Positions 54,471 to 63,574 of a stretch of 64,000 bases of DNA are shown here, piece by piece. The stretch covers positions 248,001-312,000 of the forward strand of contig NZ_JQEI01000026.1 in assembly GCF_000743355.1 (NCBI RefSeq), given 5' to 3'. How positions within the stretch are numbered: the first letter of the stretch is position 1; every line of letters begins with the position of its first letter. The notes below the pieces were generated by a model that ran no database searches, had not been told where the DNA came from, and saw only the letters and a list, made by a program, of their open reading frames with translations. The position numbers were made by a program, and so were the translations under genes. Source of the stretch: Serratia sp. Ag1. Its GTDB lineage: Bacteria; Pseudomonadota; Gammaproteobacteria; Enterobacterales; Enterobacteriaceae.

Positions 54471-55817
54471 TTACAGGAAGGTGGTCACCAGAATATAACC
54501 GGTGATGCAAGAGCACAGCACACCAATCAGCCCTGGAATGATAAAGCTGTGATTGATGATAAATTTGCCGATTCGCGTCGTCCCCGAACGGTCAAAACCG
54601 ATACAAGCTAAATCGCTCGGGTAGGTTGGTAAGACAAAGTAACCATAAGCGGCAGGGAAAAATGCCAACAACATTTTAGGGTCAACGCCTAACTGCAATG
54701 CCATCGGAGCAATCGCGGTCAGAGCAGCGGCTTGGCTGTTGACCAGTTTTGATACCAGGAACAGTACGATAGCGTAAGTCCAAGGCTGGCTTTTGACGAC
54801 ATCCTCCAACAGCAGTTTTAAATCGCCCATATGCGCCTGGAAAAAGGTATCGCTCATCCAGGCTACACCGAATACCGAGAAAATGGCCACCATCCCGGCT
54901 TTGAACACGGCACCGTTAGCGATATCTCCCGGCTTCACTTTGCAACCCATCAGGATGACGGCACCGGCAATGAGCATCATCATCTGGATAACCAGATTCA
55001 TCGACAGCGGTTTGAGCACGCCTTTTGCATCAGCAAACGAAGGGCGTATCTCAGCAAAGGCCCCCAGCAGTACCACAATAGCGATGGCAGCGAAGAAAAT
55101 GGCCGTGGACCAATAAGCCTGTTTCGGGAATTTCTGGTTGAGCAGCGTTTCGGTACTGCCATAAATGTACGCGCGTTGCTCTGGGTCCTGAATTTTCGCT
55201 TGGAACTCAGGATCTTTATCCAGATCTTTACCACGGCGCAGGCTCCACAAGGCGGCCATCATGACCCCAACCAATGAAGCAGGAATAGAGACCGCAAGAA
55301 TTTCAACCAGTGTATAAGCCTTACCGATACCATGACCGGCAGCAATGATCGAAACCAACGAGACAACGGCCACGGAAACGGGTGAAGCGGTAATAGCCAT
55401 TTGCGAAGCAACAGAGGCCACGGCCATCGGGCGTTCAGGACGGATCCCTTTTTTGATGGCGATGTCGGAGATAATCGGGAACATGGTGTAGACCACATGC
55501 CCGGTGCCGCACAAAAATGTCAGCATCCAGGTGGTGAACGGGGCTAACAACGTAATGTGCTGAGGGTGGCGGCGTAGCAAGCGTTCAGCATATTGCATCA
55601 TAACATTCAGGCCGCCAGCGGTTTGTAAAACCGAAGCACAGCCAATGACCGCCAGAATAGTCAGCATGACATCAACAGGAGGTTTTCCGGGCTCAAGCCC
55701 GAATATAAAGCACAGCAGGAATAAACCAATGCCGCTAATTAAACCGAGCCCCATACCACCAAATCGGGTGCCGACTAATAAGCAGAGAATAATAATCGCG
55801 AATTCCAGAGTTATCAT
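54471..55817 (-). CDS. dcuB: Anaerobic C4-dicarboxylate transporter, DcuA/DcuB family
   Basis: A 448-residue inner membrane carrier with about ten to twelve hydrophobic segments. It is closest to E. coli DcuB as remembered: PGKPPVDVML, LCGTGHVVYTMFPIISDIAIK, GIRPERPMAVAS, ASPVSVAVVSLVS, KLVNSQAAALTAI, LPTYPSDLACIGFDRSGTT and INHSFIIPGLIG. Family members exchange fumarate for succinate or take up aspartate in anaerobic growth. DcuB rather than DcuA is my preferred reading. A NarL/NarP-type 7-2-7 site 82 bp upstream supports nitrate control. Confidence 0.85.
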   Translation of the reverse strand: MITLEFAIIILCLLVGTRFGGMGLGLISGIGLFLLCFIFGLEPGKPPVDVMLTILAVIGCASVLQTAGGLNVMMQYAERLLRRHPQHITLLAPFTTWMLTFLCGTGHVVYTMFPIISDIAIKKGIRPERPMAVASVASQMAITASPVSVAVVSLVSIIAAGHGIGKAYTLVEILAVSIPASLVGVMMAALWSLRRGKDLDKDPEFQAKIQDPEQRAYIYGSTETLLNQKFPKQAYWSTAIFFAAIAIVVLLGAFAEIRPSFADAKGVLKPLSMNLVIQMMMLIAGAVILMGCKVKPGDIANGAVFKAGMVAIFSVFGVAWMSDTFFQAHMGDLKLLLEDVVKSQPWTYAIVLFLVSKLVNSQAAALTAIAPMALQLGVDPKMLLAFFPAAYGYFVLPTYPSDLACIGFDRSGTTRIGKFIINHSFIIPGLIGVLCSCITGYILVTTFL

Positions 55818-56353
55818 GAGTGTCCCTTGTGGAAAATGAAAAAATGCTAACGTTTATCACCTCTCAAGGCAGATGAGGCGGGCTCTGTCTCTGCAGATTA
55901 CCTCTTAAGAGGTGCAAGCGATTTGCAGCCATGATTATTTATTTAGCGAGGGATAACTGTGAGATTAAGCAATTTTTATTCAATACTTATTTTAAATTTT
56001 CAGGAATAAATTGAATTGAATAATTATTGAAAATTAATTGCCAGTTAATTGTAGGGTAATTGTTTTTTAGTTGTTTAATTCGCGGGGGCTAATAATTGCC
56101 ATGCTGCACGTCGTATGTCGCGTTGGTTATGTCGTTCATACCACTCCCCCTTTTAGGGAGTCACGAAGGTTCTGTCTTCATGAGGATGGTCTTTGGTGTA
56201 AATATTTTGGTACACATGGCGTGTATTTGCGTGAAGTCGCGAGATGGTCAGGTAGGATTTACCAATGCCTCTTGCTTTATTTTGCCATATAAAACAATTA
56301 ATTGAATTGTTTTATTTGTGTTTTTTGAGCTTTACTGGCCGGATGCTTGTAAT
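55818..56353. other. Intergenic region dcuB-aroF (536 bp before the TyrR boxes)
   Basis: An AT-rich divergent control region. The NarL-type site (55899-55914) and a weak CRP-like half site (TGTGA at 55958-55962) are on the dcuB side. Short ORFs around 56071-56305 look like chance. No other feature was recognised. Confidence 0.5.
55899..55914. promoter_or_regulatory. NarL/NarP-type 7-2-7 site upstream of dcuB
   Basis: TACCTCT, 2 bp, AGAGGTG: inverted heptamers fitting TACYYMT and its complement at 13 of 14 positions, within the palindrome ACCTCTTAAGAGGT, 82-97 bp upstream of the dcuB start. NarL represses dcuB in E. coli. Confidence 0.6.
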
Positions 56354-56394
56354 GGTAATTTTTTATTTACATTAAATGGATTGAAATCTTTACA
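56354..56394 (+). promoter_or_regulatory. Two TyrR-type boxes at the aroF promoter
   Basis: GGTAATTTTTTATTTACA (56354-56371) and TGGATTGAAATCTTTACA (56377-56394) fit TGTAAA-N6-TTTACA, each with a perfect right half, 23 bp centre to centre. They overlap a likely -35 (TTGAAA, 56381-56386) with -10 TAATGT (56403-56408), consistent with tyrosine-dependent repression. Confidence 0.75.
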
Positions 56395-56473
56395 TTGCAT
56401 GGTAATGTAGGCGGCATAACAGTCGAACGACTATCAACATTCACGTATAACGGCACAAGACAGGAATAGCATC

Positions 56474-57547
56474 ATGCAAAAAGACGCGCTCAACAACGTA
56501 CACATCAGTGCTGAACAGGTTCTGATTACCCCGGAAGAGCTGAAAAACCAACACCCACTCAGCGCTCGCGATGAGAATGAAATCTCTGTTGCGCGCCAAA
56601 CCATTGCCAACATTCTGAAAGGGCAGGATCACCGCCTGTTGGTAGTGTGTGGGCCTTGTTCGATCCATGATCCTGATGCGGCACTGGATTACGCGCGTCG
56701 TCTGAAAGTGCTGTCGGCTGAACTGAGCGATCAGCTGTATATCGTTATGCGTGTCTATTTCGAAAAGCCAAGAACCACGGTTGGTTGGAAAGGGTTGATC
56801 AACGATCCTCATATGGATGGAACGTTTGATGTTGAGGCCGGGTTACACATCGCGCGTCGTCTGCTGTTGGATCTGGTGGGCATGGGCTTGCCGCTGGCTA
56901 CCGAAGCGTTGGATCCTAACAGCCCGCAATACTTGGGCGATCTGTTCAGTTGGTCGGCGATCGGCGCTCGTACCACAGAATCACAGACGCACCGCGAGAT
57001 GGCGTCTGGCCTTTCAATGCCGGTCGGCTTCAAAAATGGCACGGACGGTAGCCTGGGGACGGCGATCAACGCCATGCGTGCTGCTTCAATGCAACACCGC
57101 TTTGTCGGGATCAATCAGGCCGGGCAGGTCTGTTTGCTGCAAACTCAGGGCAACCCGGACGGCCATGTGATCCTGCGTGGTGGCAAGACGCCAAACTACA
57201 GCGCTGAGCACGTCGCCGCTTGCGAAAAACAGATGCAGGATGCAGGACTCAAACCTTCCTTGATGGTAGATTGCAGCCATGGCAACTCAAATAAAGATTA
57301 TCGCCGTCAGCCGGTTGTTGCCGAATCCGTCGTTGAGCAGATCAAAGCAGGTAACCGTTCAATCACTGGTATTATGCTGGAGAGTAATCTGCATGAAGGG
57401 AATCAGTCGTCTGAACAGCCGCGCGCAGAGATGCGCTACGGTGTTTCAGTGACCGATGCCTGTATCAACTGGGAGAGCACAGAGACCTTGTTGCGCCAAA
57501 TGCATCAAGAGCTCGGCGCAGTGCTGACGGCTCGCACTGGAGAATAG
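56474..57547 (+). CDS. aroF: DAHP synthase, tyrosine-type AroF
   Basis: A 357-residue enzyme that joins phosphoenolpyruvate and erythrose 4-phosphate in the first step of the shikimate pathway. Conserved motifs are VVCGPCSIHDPDAA, MRVYFEKPRTTVGWKGL, GARTTESQTHREMASG, GFKNGTDG, LRGGKTPNYS and MVDCSHGNSNKD. The tyrosine-sensitive isozyme assignment rests on its pairing with tyrA, 6 bp downstream, and on the TyrR boxes upstream. Confidence 0.95.
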   Translation: MQKDALNNVHISAEQVLITPEELKNQHPLSARDENEISVARQTIANILKGQDHRLLVVCGPCSIHDPDAALDYARRLKVLSAELSDQLYIVMRVYFEKPRTTVGWKGLINDPHMDGTFDVEAGLHIARRLLLDLVGMGLPLATEALDPNSPQYLGDLFSWSAIGARTTESQTHREMASGLSMPVGFKNGTDGSLGTAINAMRAASMQHRFVGINQAGQVCLLQTQGNPDGHVILRGGKTPNYSAEHVAACEKQMQDAGLKPSLMVDCSHGNSNKDYRRQPVVAESVVEQIKAGNRSITGIMLESNLHEGNQSSEQPRAEMRYGVSVTDACINWESTETLLRQMHQELGAVLTARTGE

Positions 57548-57553
57548 TGAGTT

Positions 57554-58675
57554 ATGGTGGCCGAACTGACCGCATTACGCGATCAAATTGACGAAGTAGA
57601 TAAAGCATTACTGGGGTTGCTGGCAAAGCGCCTGGAACTGGTTGCGGAAGTGGGGGAAGTTAAAAGTCACTACGGTTTACCGGTCTATGTCCCTGAGCGC
57701 GAGGCAGCAATGCTGCTCTCGCGCCGTAAAGAGGCCGAAGGCCTGGGTGTGCCGCCTGATCTGATTGAGGATGTGCTACGCCGGGTGATGCGTGAGTCCT
57801 ACACCAGTGAGAATGACAAAGGTTTTAAAACGCTGTGTCCGCAACTGCGTCCGATTGTCATTATTGGTGGTAATGGTCAGATGGGGCGTTTGTTTAACCG
57901 CTTGCTGACCTTGTCCGGTTATCAGGTGAAAGTGCTGGATCAGGAAGATTGGTCACAGGCAGATGCTCTGCTGGCTGATGCCGGGATGGTGATTGTCAGC
58001 GTACCTATCCATGTCACCGAACAGGTGATCGGCCAGTTGCCACCGTTGCCGGAGGACTGCATCCTGATCGATCTGGCTTCTGTCAAAAATCGGCCACTGC
58101 AGGCCATGCTGGCCGCCCATGGTGGGCCGGTTCTCGGGCTTCACCCGATGTTTGGCCCGGATGTTGGCAGTGTAGCTAAACAGGTGGTGGTGTATTGCGA
58201 TGGACGCCAGCCGGAAGCCTATCAGTGGTTGCTGGAACAGTTGCAGGTCTGGGGCGCACGGCTGCATCGTATCAGCGCCGTTGAGCATGACCAGAACATG
58301 GCTTTTATCCAGGCACTACGACATTTTGCGACTTTTGCCTATGGCCTGCATCTGGCTGAAGAGAATGTTCAACTGGAGCAGTTGTTGGCATTGTCTTCAC
58401 CGATCTACCGGTTGGAATTGGCGATGGTTGGCCGCCTGTTTGCACAGGATCCGCAGTTGTATGCAGATATCATTATGTCTTCAGAAGAAAATATTCATCT
58501 GATCAAACGTTACTATCAGCGTTTTGGTGAGGCGATTCAGCTGCTGGAACATGGCGACAAACAGGCATTTATCCAAAGCTTCCAGAAAGTGGAACACTGG
58601 TTTGGTGATTATGCCCAGCGCTTCCTGGTGGAAAGCCGCTCGTTGTTGCGACAGGCAAATGACAGCCGCCAATAG
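57554..58675 (+). CDS. tyrA: Chorismate mutase / prephenate dehydrogenase TyrA
   Basis: A 373-residue bifunctional enzyme of tyrosine synthesis, the same length as E. coli TyrA. Residues 1-90 are the AroQ chorismate mutase ([23 protein letters not shown]). The dehydrogenase starts with the NAD fold [17 protein letters not shown], near residues 102-118, followed by [12 protein letters not shown]. It is the second gene of the aroF-tyrA operon and is convergent with pheA. Confidence 0.97.
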   Translation: MVAELTALRDQIDEVDKALLGLLAKRLELVAEVGEVKSHYGLPVYVPEREAAMLLSRRKEAEGLGVPPDLIEDVLRRVMRESYTSENDKGFKTLCPQLRPIVIIGGNGQMGRLFNRLLTLSGYQVKVLDQEDWSQADALLADAGMVIVSVPIHVTEQVIGQLPPLPEDCILIDLASVKNRPLQAMLAAHGGPVLGLHPMFGPDVGSVAKQVVVYCDGRQPEAYQWLLEQLQVWGARLHRISAVEHDQNMAFIQALRHFATFAYGLHLAEENVQLEQLLALSSPIYRLELAMVGRLFAQDPQLYADIIMSSEENIHLIKRYYQRFGEAIQLLEHGDKQAFIQSFQKVEHWFGDYAQRFLVESRSLLRQANDSRQ

Positions 58676-58696
58676 TTCGCTGTTTGTTGATGGATA

Positions 58697-58727
58697 AGAG
58701 GCTCGGTTTTACCGAACCTCTTTTTTT
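58697..58727. terminator. Terminator tyrA / pheA
   Basis: AGAGG-TCGG pairs with CCGA-CCTCT with one mismatch, followed by a run of T. It lies between convergent tyrA and pheA. Confidence 0.88.
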
Positions 58728-58731
58728 GCCT

Positions 58732-59889
58732 TTAAGACGGGTTGACTGGCACTACATTTTCACTTGGATAGCACCCTAGCACCTTCAATGAGCGGGTAAT
58801 CGGGGCTAAATCTCTCAACGCCTTCTGCATGGGCTCTGAACGCAGATTGGCCTGCACATCAATATAAAACATCTCTTCCCATGGATTGCCGTTGATCGGG
58901 CGCGATTCCAATTTGGTCATAATGATGTCGTTGTCGCGCAATACCAGCAAGGCTTCTACCAGGGCACCTGACTGTTGTCCTGTAGCCATAATGAGTGTGG
59001 TTTTAGCCGGAACCTGTTCTGAGACCTCGATCGCCTTGCGTGCCAGCACGATGAAGCGGGTGATGTTCTGCTGCTGATTAGCCAGATCGTGCTCAAGTAC
59101 CTGCAACTGATAGAGTGCTCCACCTGCTTCGCTACCCAAGGCCGCCGCTTTTGGTGAATTCAGCTCTGCCACTTTCTCCATGGCGGCAGCAGTGCTTTCG
59201 CAATACTCGATTCTCCAGTGTGGATAACGGTTAATAAACTGGCTGCATTGCTGGAAAGGTTGTGGGTGGCTGTAAACGACCTCGATCTGCTCCAGATCGG
59301 TTTTGCCTGCAACCAACACACAGTGATCGATCGGCAACGTCAACTCACCCACAATCGACAGGCTGGTATGTTGCAGCAGGTCATACACGTCGTTGATCGA
59401 ACCGGAACTGGTGTTTTCGATCGGCAGAATGGCGTAATCCGCTTGGCCGGTTTCAACTTGAACAAAGATGTCCTGGAATTTCTGACAGCCGCATTCGATT
59501 AACTGATCGAAATGGCGTGCGCTGTATTGGCGTGCTGCAAGATGTGAATAGGAGCCTTTGGGGCCGAGGAAGGCAATGCGTGCGGAGTGCTGGCTGATTT
59601 GATTCAACTGATGTTGCAGCAGCGCCTGCTGGGTGAGCACGGAATCTTCGATGATCAACTGGAACAGACGGGTGACGTAAAAACCATCCAGGTCGTAAGG
59701 TTTGGCGGCGGTAATAAGTGCGTTTAACAGATCGCGTTCACGTTCTTTATCACGGATTGGTCGGTGGGAATGCAGTTTGGTTTTGCCCACCTCCACCGCC
59801 AGTTCACGGCGTTCTGCCAGCAGTGCCAGCAGTTTCAGGTCCAGTGCGCTAATTCGTTCGCGCAGCACGAGTAACGGGTTATCAGTCAT
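58732..59889 (-). CDS. pheA: Chorismate mutase / prephenate dehydratase PheA
   Basis: A 385-residue bifunctional enzyme of phenylalanine synthesis. Residues 1-90 are chorismate mutase ([23 protein letters not shown]). The dehydratase follows ([31 protein letters not shown]), then a C-terminal ACT domain with the Phe-binding [17 protein letters not shown]. Length is that of E. coli PheA. Expression is controlled by the pheL attenuator upstream. Confidence 0.97.
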   Translation of the reverse strand: MTDNPLLVLRERISALDLKLLALLAERRELAVEVGKTKLHSHRPIRDKERERDLLNALITAAKPYDLDGFYVTRLFQLIIEDSVLTQQALLQHQLNQISQHSARIAFLGPKGSYSHLAARQYSARHFDQLIECGCQKFQDIFVQVETGQADYAILPIENTSSGSINDVYDLLQHTSLSIVGELTLPIDHCVLVAGKTDLEQIEVVYSHPQPFQQCSQFINRYPHWRIEYCESTAAAMEKVAELNSPKAAALGSEAGGALYQLQVLEHDLANQQQNITRFIVLARKAIEVSEQVPAKTTLIMATGQQSGALVEALLVLRDNDIIMTKLESRPINGNPWEEMFYIDVQANLRSEPMQKALRDLAPITRSLKVLGCYPSENVVPVNPS

Positions 59890-59913
59890 AATCAGCCTTG
59901 TTTTGTGTTCTTA

Positions 59914-59956
59914 TATACCCGTCATACTTCAAGCAACTCGAATTATTTTGGGCATA
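59914..59956 (-). repeat. 43-bp internally deleted ERIC element in the pheA leader
   Basis: TATACCCGTCATACTTCAAG joined to CAACTCGAATTATTTTGGGCATA at a shared CAAG, with the same junction as at 23608-23650. It lies between the attenuator terminator and the pheA start, so it is part of the pheA mRNA leader. Confidence 0.8.
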
Positions 59957-59972
59957 GTCGTTGAATCGCCAT

Positions 59973-60000
59973 AAAAAAAGCCCCCTGGTTTCAGGAGGCT
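59973..60000 (-). terminator. pheA attenuator
   Basis: On the minus strand AGCCTCCTG and CCAGGGGGCT form a stem with a short loop followed by seven T, downstream of pheL and upstream of pheA, the classical arrangement. Confidence 0.92.
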
Positions 60001-60048
60001 TAGTGGTTCGTCTTCGCATTCTTTATCACACGACGAAACGCCTCCCAA

Positions 60049-60096
60049 TCAGGGGAAGGTAAAAAAGAATGCGAAGAAAAACGGTTTACGCGTCAT
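60049..60096 (-). CDS. pheL: pheA leader peptide PheL
   Basis: A 15-residue peptide, [15 protein letters not shown], with seven phenylalanines in two runs of three plus one. Ribosome stalling at the Phe codons when Phe-tRNA is scarce prevents formation of the downstream attenuator stem. It differs from the remembered E. coli peptide ([15 protein letters not shown]) only near the N-terminus. Confidence 0.95.
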   Translation of the reverse strand: [15 protein letters not shown]

Positions 60097-60128
60097 TGGT
60101 ATCCAAAAAATAGGTGTGTACAGGGTTA

Positions 60129-60157
60129 AGGTAACCGCAGGCTTTTCGTCCTGTCAA
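60129..60157 (-). promoter_or_regulatory. pheL-pheA promoter
   Basis: On the minus strand TTGACA (60152-60157), 17 bp, TTACCT (60129-60134), about 30 bp before pheL. Confidence 0.7.
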
Positions 60158-60172
60158 TAAAAACCGACAGGC

Positions 60173-60197
60173 AAAAAACGCGCCCTCGAGCGCGTTT
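60173..60197 (-). terminator. Terminator of raiA
   Basis: On the minus strand AAACGCGC and GCGCGTTT pair around a 6-base loop, followed by T residues, just past the raiA stop. Confidence 0.88.
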
Positions 60198-60223
60198 GAT
60201 GTAAAACAACCGTGGAAAAGTGA

Positions 60224-60562
60224 TTACTCTTCCGGTGCCACTTCAGGGGCGAGGTCTCTCACACTCGCGTATGCGCGGCGTGCTTCACTCTTGTGCTGCA
60301 CTTTATTCAGCTGTCGCTCAAGTTTGGCGATCAGGTCATTAACGGCGGTATACATATCTTCATGCTTGGCGCTGGCAACCAGCGGGCCGTTAGGTGTGGT
60401 AATGGTAGCGTCTACAGCAAACCCTTTAGGTTCTTTAGACAAAACAATATGAGGGTTGATCAGCTGGGCCTGCCATTTATCCAGTTTAGTGAGACGGTCT
60501 TCGACGTGACTACGGATTGCGGGGGTGATATCCATGTGTTTGCTGGTAATGTTGACTGTCAT
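60224..60562 (-). CDS. raiA: Ribosome-associated inhibitor RaiA
   Basis: A 112-residue stationary-phase and cold-shock factor that binds the 30S A/P sites and stabilises inactive ribosomes. It has the S30AE/HPF-family start [21 protein letters not shown] and a short acidic C-terminus (EVAPEE). Length is that of E. coli RaiA (113). It lies between pheA and bamD, as in E. coli. Confidence 0.95.
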   Translation of the reverse strand: MTVNITSKHMDITPAIRSHVEDRLTKLDKWQAQLINPHIVLSKEPKGFAVDATITTPNGPLVASAKHEDMYTAVNDLIAKLERQLNKVQHKSEARRAYASVRDLAPEVAPEE

Positions 60563-60871
60563 ATAACCTACCTCTCTGTCTTTCCGTCTTGGATATATTC
60601 AGCATAACCCTCTTTTTGTTGAAATGGGTGAAAGAAATCACGTTTTTTTGTCACTTCTTGCAAAGTTAACTCGATCTGTGATTTAGGCTCTGAAATAGTT
60701 ATCTAACGCTTGAGTCTTGCCAATAGAGCGCGCATTATCGATAGGTTAACGTGCCTACCGCCTTGTTAATATGTTGTTTTATCTTGTGAGTCTACTTTGC
60801 TTACCTGAATTTGCCGCCAATGAAAATGGCAGCCTAAGCTGCCATTTTTGTACCTGTTACAGCCTACATTG
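60563..60871. other. Intergenic region raiA-bamD (309 bp)
   Basis: It contains the bamD terminator (60823-60848) and presumably the raiA promoter. No gene or other site was recognised. Confidence 0.5.
60823..60848 (-). terminator. Terminator of bamD
   Basis: AAAATGGCAGC pairs perfectly with GCTGCCATTTT around a 4-base loop. Confidence 0.88.
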
Positions 60872-61603
60872 TTACGCCGGGTTAGCAGCGATGATTTTCG
60901 CCACTTTGTCCGCCTGCGCGTTCAACTCCAGTTGACGGTAGGCGTTTTCCATCAGCGGTAACGCATCGCGAGTCGCTTTAGTATCTGGGAATTCACGCAT
61001 CATCTGCTCAACGCGATTAACAACCGCGACGTAAGCACCGCGTTTAGTGTAGTATTCCGCCACCGAAAGCTCATACTTAGCCAGACGGTTTTTCAGGAAC
61101 ACCAGACGTTTGTAAGCGTCAGTGGCGTACTGGCTGTTCGGATACTGCTGAAGTAGCTGGCTGAAATCGCGAAAAGCGATGCGAGCATGCTGCGGATCGC
61201 GGTCAGAGCGGTCAACCCCGAAGAAGCCTTGCAACGCACTGTCGTCCAGCGCCATATCTGTCAGACCGCGCATGTACATGACGTAATCAATGTTCGGGTG
61301 CGTAGGGTTCAGACGCATAAAGCGATCGATCGAGGCCTGCGCCATCGGTAAATCGGCAGATTTATAGTAGGCATAAATCAGATCCAACTGGACTTGCTGG
61401 GAGTACGGCCCGAAAGGATAGCGGTTATCTAACGCTTCGAGTTGTTTAATCGCGCCCTTAAAGTCCCCGTCCTGCAGTTTTTGCTGGGCAGTAGCATAGA
61501 TTTCCGAAGGTGGGTTGTCGGGAACCGCATCCTTGGATGTGGAGCAACCAGCCAGCGCCAGGCTCAACGTGGCTGCCGCCACCAGATATTTCATACGCGT
61601 CAT
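60872..61603 (-). CDS. bamD: Outer membrane assembly lipoprotein BamD
   Basis: A 243-residue essential lipoprotein of the BAM complex that inserts beta-barrel proteins. The lipobox LAGC puts the lipidated Cys at residue 20. Five tetratricopeptide-type repeats follow ([32 protein letters not shown] split here into the first two helices, then [13 protein letters not shown] and others). It is divergent from rluD, as in E. coli. Confidence 0.97.
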   Translation of the reverse strand: MTRMKYLVAAATLSLALAGCSTSKDAVPDNPPSEIYATAQQKLQDGDFKGAIKQLEALDNRYPFGPYSQQVQLDLIYAYYKSADLPMAQASIDRFMRLNPTHPNIDYVMYMRGLTDMALDDSALQGFFGVDRSDRDPQHARIAFRDFSQLLQQYPNSQYATDAYKRLVFLKNRLAKYELSVAEYYTKRGAYVAVVNRVEQMMREFPDTKATRDALPLMENAYRQLELNAQADKVAKIIAANPA

Positions 61604-61736
61604 GACGTTTTGATTATCCTCAGGGTGTTATTCCGGGAGACTGTCCGTTAAGCTCCCGACAAAAGACCAGTTACAATAGCACATTATATTAAACGGCATC
61701 GCCGTGAAAACCCAACGTTAACGAAGAATCCTGTAT

Positions 61737-62714
61737 ATGGCACAACAAGTACAACTCACCGCAACGGTTGCCGAAACGCAACTCGGACAACGTTTAGATC
61801 AGGCTTTGGCTGAATTGTTCCCTGATTATTCCAGATCACGCATAAAAGATTGGATCCTGGAAGACCGGGTGCAGGTCAATGGTAAAACCGTCAACAAGCC
61901 GAAAGAGAAGGTCCTGGGGGGGGAAACGGTCGCCATTGATGCACAGATAGAAGAAGACGCCCGTTGGGAACCGCAGGATATCGCCTTGGACATCGTCTAT
62001 GAAGATGCCGATATCCTGGTGATTAACAAACCCCGTGATCTGGTAGTACACCCGGGTGCAGGCAACCCTGATGGTACGGTGCTTAATGCGTTACTGCACT
62101 ATTATCCGGAAATTGCCGATGTACCGCGTGCGGGTATTGTTCACCGTCTGGATAAAGATACCACTGGTCTGATGGTGGTGGCGAAAACCGTTCCGGCACA
62201 GACCCGCTTGGTAGAAGCGTTACAGGCGCGTGAAATTACCCGTGAATATGAAGCGGTGGCGATTGGTACGATGACGGCGGGTGGCACAGTGGAAGAGCCG
62301 ATTGCGCGCCATTCCACCAAACGCACCCATATGGCCGTGCATCCTATGGGAAAGCCCGCAGTAACCCATTACCGTATTATGGAGCATTTCCGCGCACATA
62401 CTCGCCTGCGCTTGCGCCTGGAGACCGGCAGAACTCACCAAATCCGTGTCCATATGTCGCATATCAACCATCCGTTGGTGGGCGATCCGCTGTACGGTGG
62501 CCGTCCGCGTCCGCCGAAAGGGGCATCTGAGTCGTTTATCAGCACCCTCCGTGGGTTTGATCGCCAGGCGCTGCATGCCACGATGCTGCGTTTGTATCAT
62601 CCGATCAGTGGCATCCAGATGGAATGGCATGCGCCATTGCCACAGGATATGGTTGATCTGATCAATACGTTGAAAGCCGATACCGAAGAATTCAAAGATC
62701 AGATGGATTGGTAA
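61737..62714 (+). CDS. rluD: 23S rRNA pseudouridine(1911/1915/1917) synthase RluD
   Basis: A 325-residue pseudouridine synthase. An S4-like RNA-binding domain (residues 17-75) is followed by the RluA-type catalytic domain with HRLDKDTTG (catalytic Asp139) and the conserved GRTHQIRVHM. It modifies helix 69 of 23S rRNA. Its stop overlaps the pgeF start by one base. Confidence 0.96.
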   Translation: MAQQVQLTATVAETQLGQRLDQALAELFPDYSRSRIKDWILEDRVQVNGKTVNKPKEKVLGGETVAIDAQIEEDARWEPQDIALDIVYEDADILVINKPRDLVVHPGAGNPDGTVLNALLHYYPEIADVPRAGIVHRLDKDTTGLMVVAKTVPAQTRLVEALQAREITREYEAVAIGTMTAGGTVEEPIARHSTKRTHMAVHPMGKPAVTHYRIMEHFRAHTRLRLRLETGRTHQIRVHMSHINHPLVGDPLYGGRPRPPKGASESFISTLRGFDRQALHATMLRLYHPISGIQMEWHAPLPQDMVDLINTLKADTEEFKDQMDW

Positions 62715-63445
62715 TGGACTCGCTCATTCTGCCCGATTGGCCAATACCGGCTGGGGTAAAAGCCTGCAGCACTACTCGCCATGGTGGTATCAGCCTACCA
62801 CCTTACGACTCCTTGAACCTTGGGGCTCACGTAGGCGATACCATGCATGCAGTGGCTTGTAATCGCCAACGGCTGGTCGAGGGCGCTGGTTTGCCGCAGA
62901 TGCCATATTGGTTGGAGCAAGTGCATGGGACGCGTGTGCTGGAGTTAGACGGCAAAATACCCAGCGACTTGCAGGCCGATGCGGCTTACAGCAACCAGCT
63001 AGGGCAGGTGTGTACGGTGATGACGGCAGATTGTCTGCCGGTACTGTTTGCTTCACAGGCTGGTGACGAAGTGGCGGCAGCCCACGCGGGTTGGCGTGGG
63101 CTCTGTGATGGTATCTTGGAACGTACGGTAGAACGTTTTACTGCAGCGCCGAGTAAGATCACCGCTTGGCTCGGCCCAGCAATCGGCCCACGGCAGTTTG
63201 AAGTGGGGGCGGAAGTGCGTGCAGCATTTATTGCTGCCGACCATGCTGCTGTTTCAGCATTTACTCCTCGGGGTGAAAAATTCCTCGCTGACATCTACCA
63301 TTTGGCTCGCCAGCGCCTTCAGCGAGCGGGTATTTTCGCCATTTACGGTGGGAATCGTTGCACAGTGACTGAAATGAGTCATTTTTTCTCCTATCGGCGC
63401 GATGGAGTAACCGGACGTCTGGCAAGTTTGATCTGGGTGATATAA
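62714..63445 (+). CDS. pgeF: Peptidoglycan editing factor PgeF (YfiH, DUF152)
   Basis: A 243-residue copper/zinc-type purine nucleoside phosphorylase-like protein (multicopper-laccase-like DUF152) that removes mis-incorporated amino acids from peptidoglycan precursors in E. coli. Conserved motifs are LNLGAHVGD, QVHGTRVLEL, TADCLPVL, AAAHAGWRG and GGNRCTV. The ATG at 62714 overlaps the rluD stop (TAATG), and the length equals E. coli YfiH. Confidence 0.93.
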   Translation: MDSLILPDWPIPAGVKACSTTRHGGISLPPYDSLNLGAHVGDTMHAVACNRQRLVEGAGLPQMPYWLEQVHGTRVLELDGKIPSDLQADAAYSNQLGQVCTVMTADCLPVLFASQAGDEVAAAHAGWRGLCDGILERTVERFTAAPSKITAWLGPAIGPRQFEVGAEVRAAFIAADHAAVSAFTPRGEKFLADIYHLARQRLQRAGIFAIYGGNRCTVTEMSHFFSYRRDGVTGRLASLIWVI

Positions 63446-63508
63446 CCTACTGCCCTAGGACGATCCACAGATGCATGACGTTGTACCTAAATATAGTGTC
63501 AAAATAAC

Positions 63509-63537
63509 CTTGAAAATTTGAGGGATGACCTCATTTA
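63509..63537 (+). promoter_or_regulatory. Sigma-32 (heat shock) promoter of clpB
   Basis: CTTGAA, 14 bp, CCTCATTTA, close to the sigma-32 consensus and to the E. coli clpB promoter as remembered, 38 bp before the ATG. Confidence 0.88.
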
Positions 63538-63574
63538 ATCTCCTGTAGCAATTTTGAACACTATTGGAGGTGTT

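Noticed and set aside
55845-55882. FNR-like site upstream of dcuB (TTGAG-N4-GATAA on the minus strand)
   Set aside because: Only the left half resembles TTGAT-N4-ATCAA; the right half fails.
56071-56305. Two overlapping ORFs of about 70 codons in the dcuB-aroF gap
   Set aside because: Poor starts, Cys/aromatic-rich composition typical of non-coding translation, and no family similarity that I recognise.
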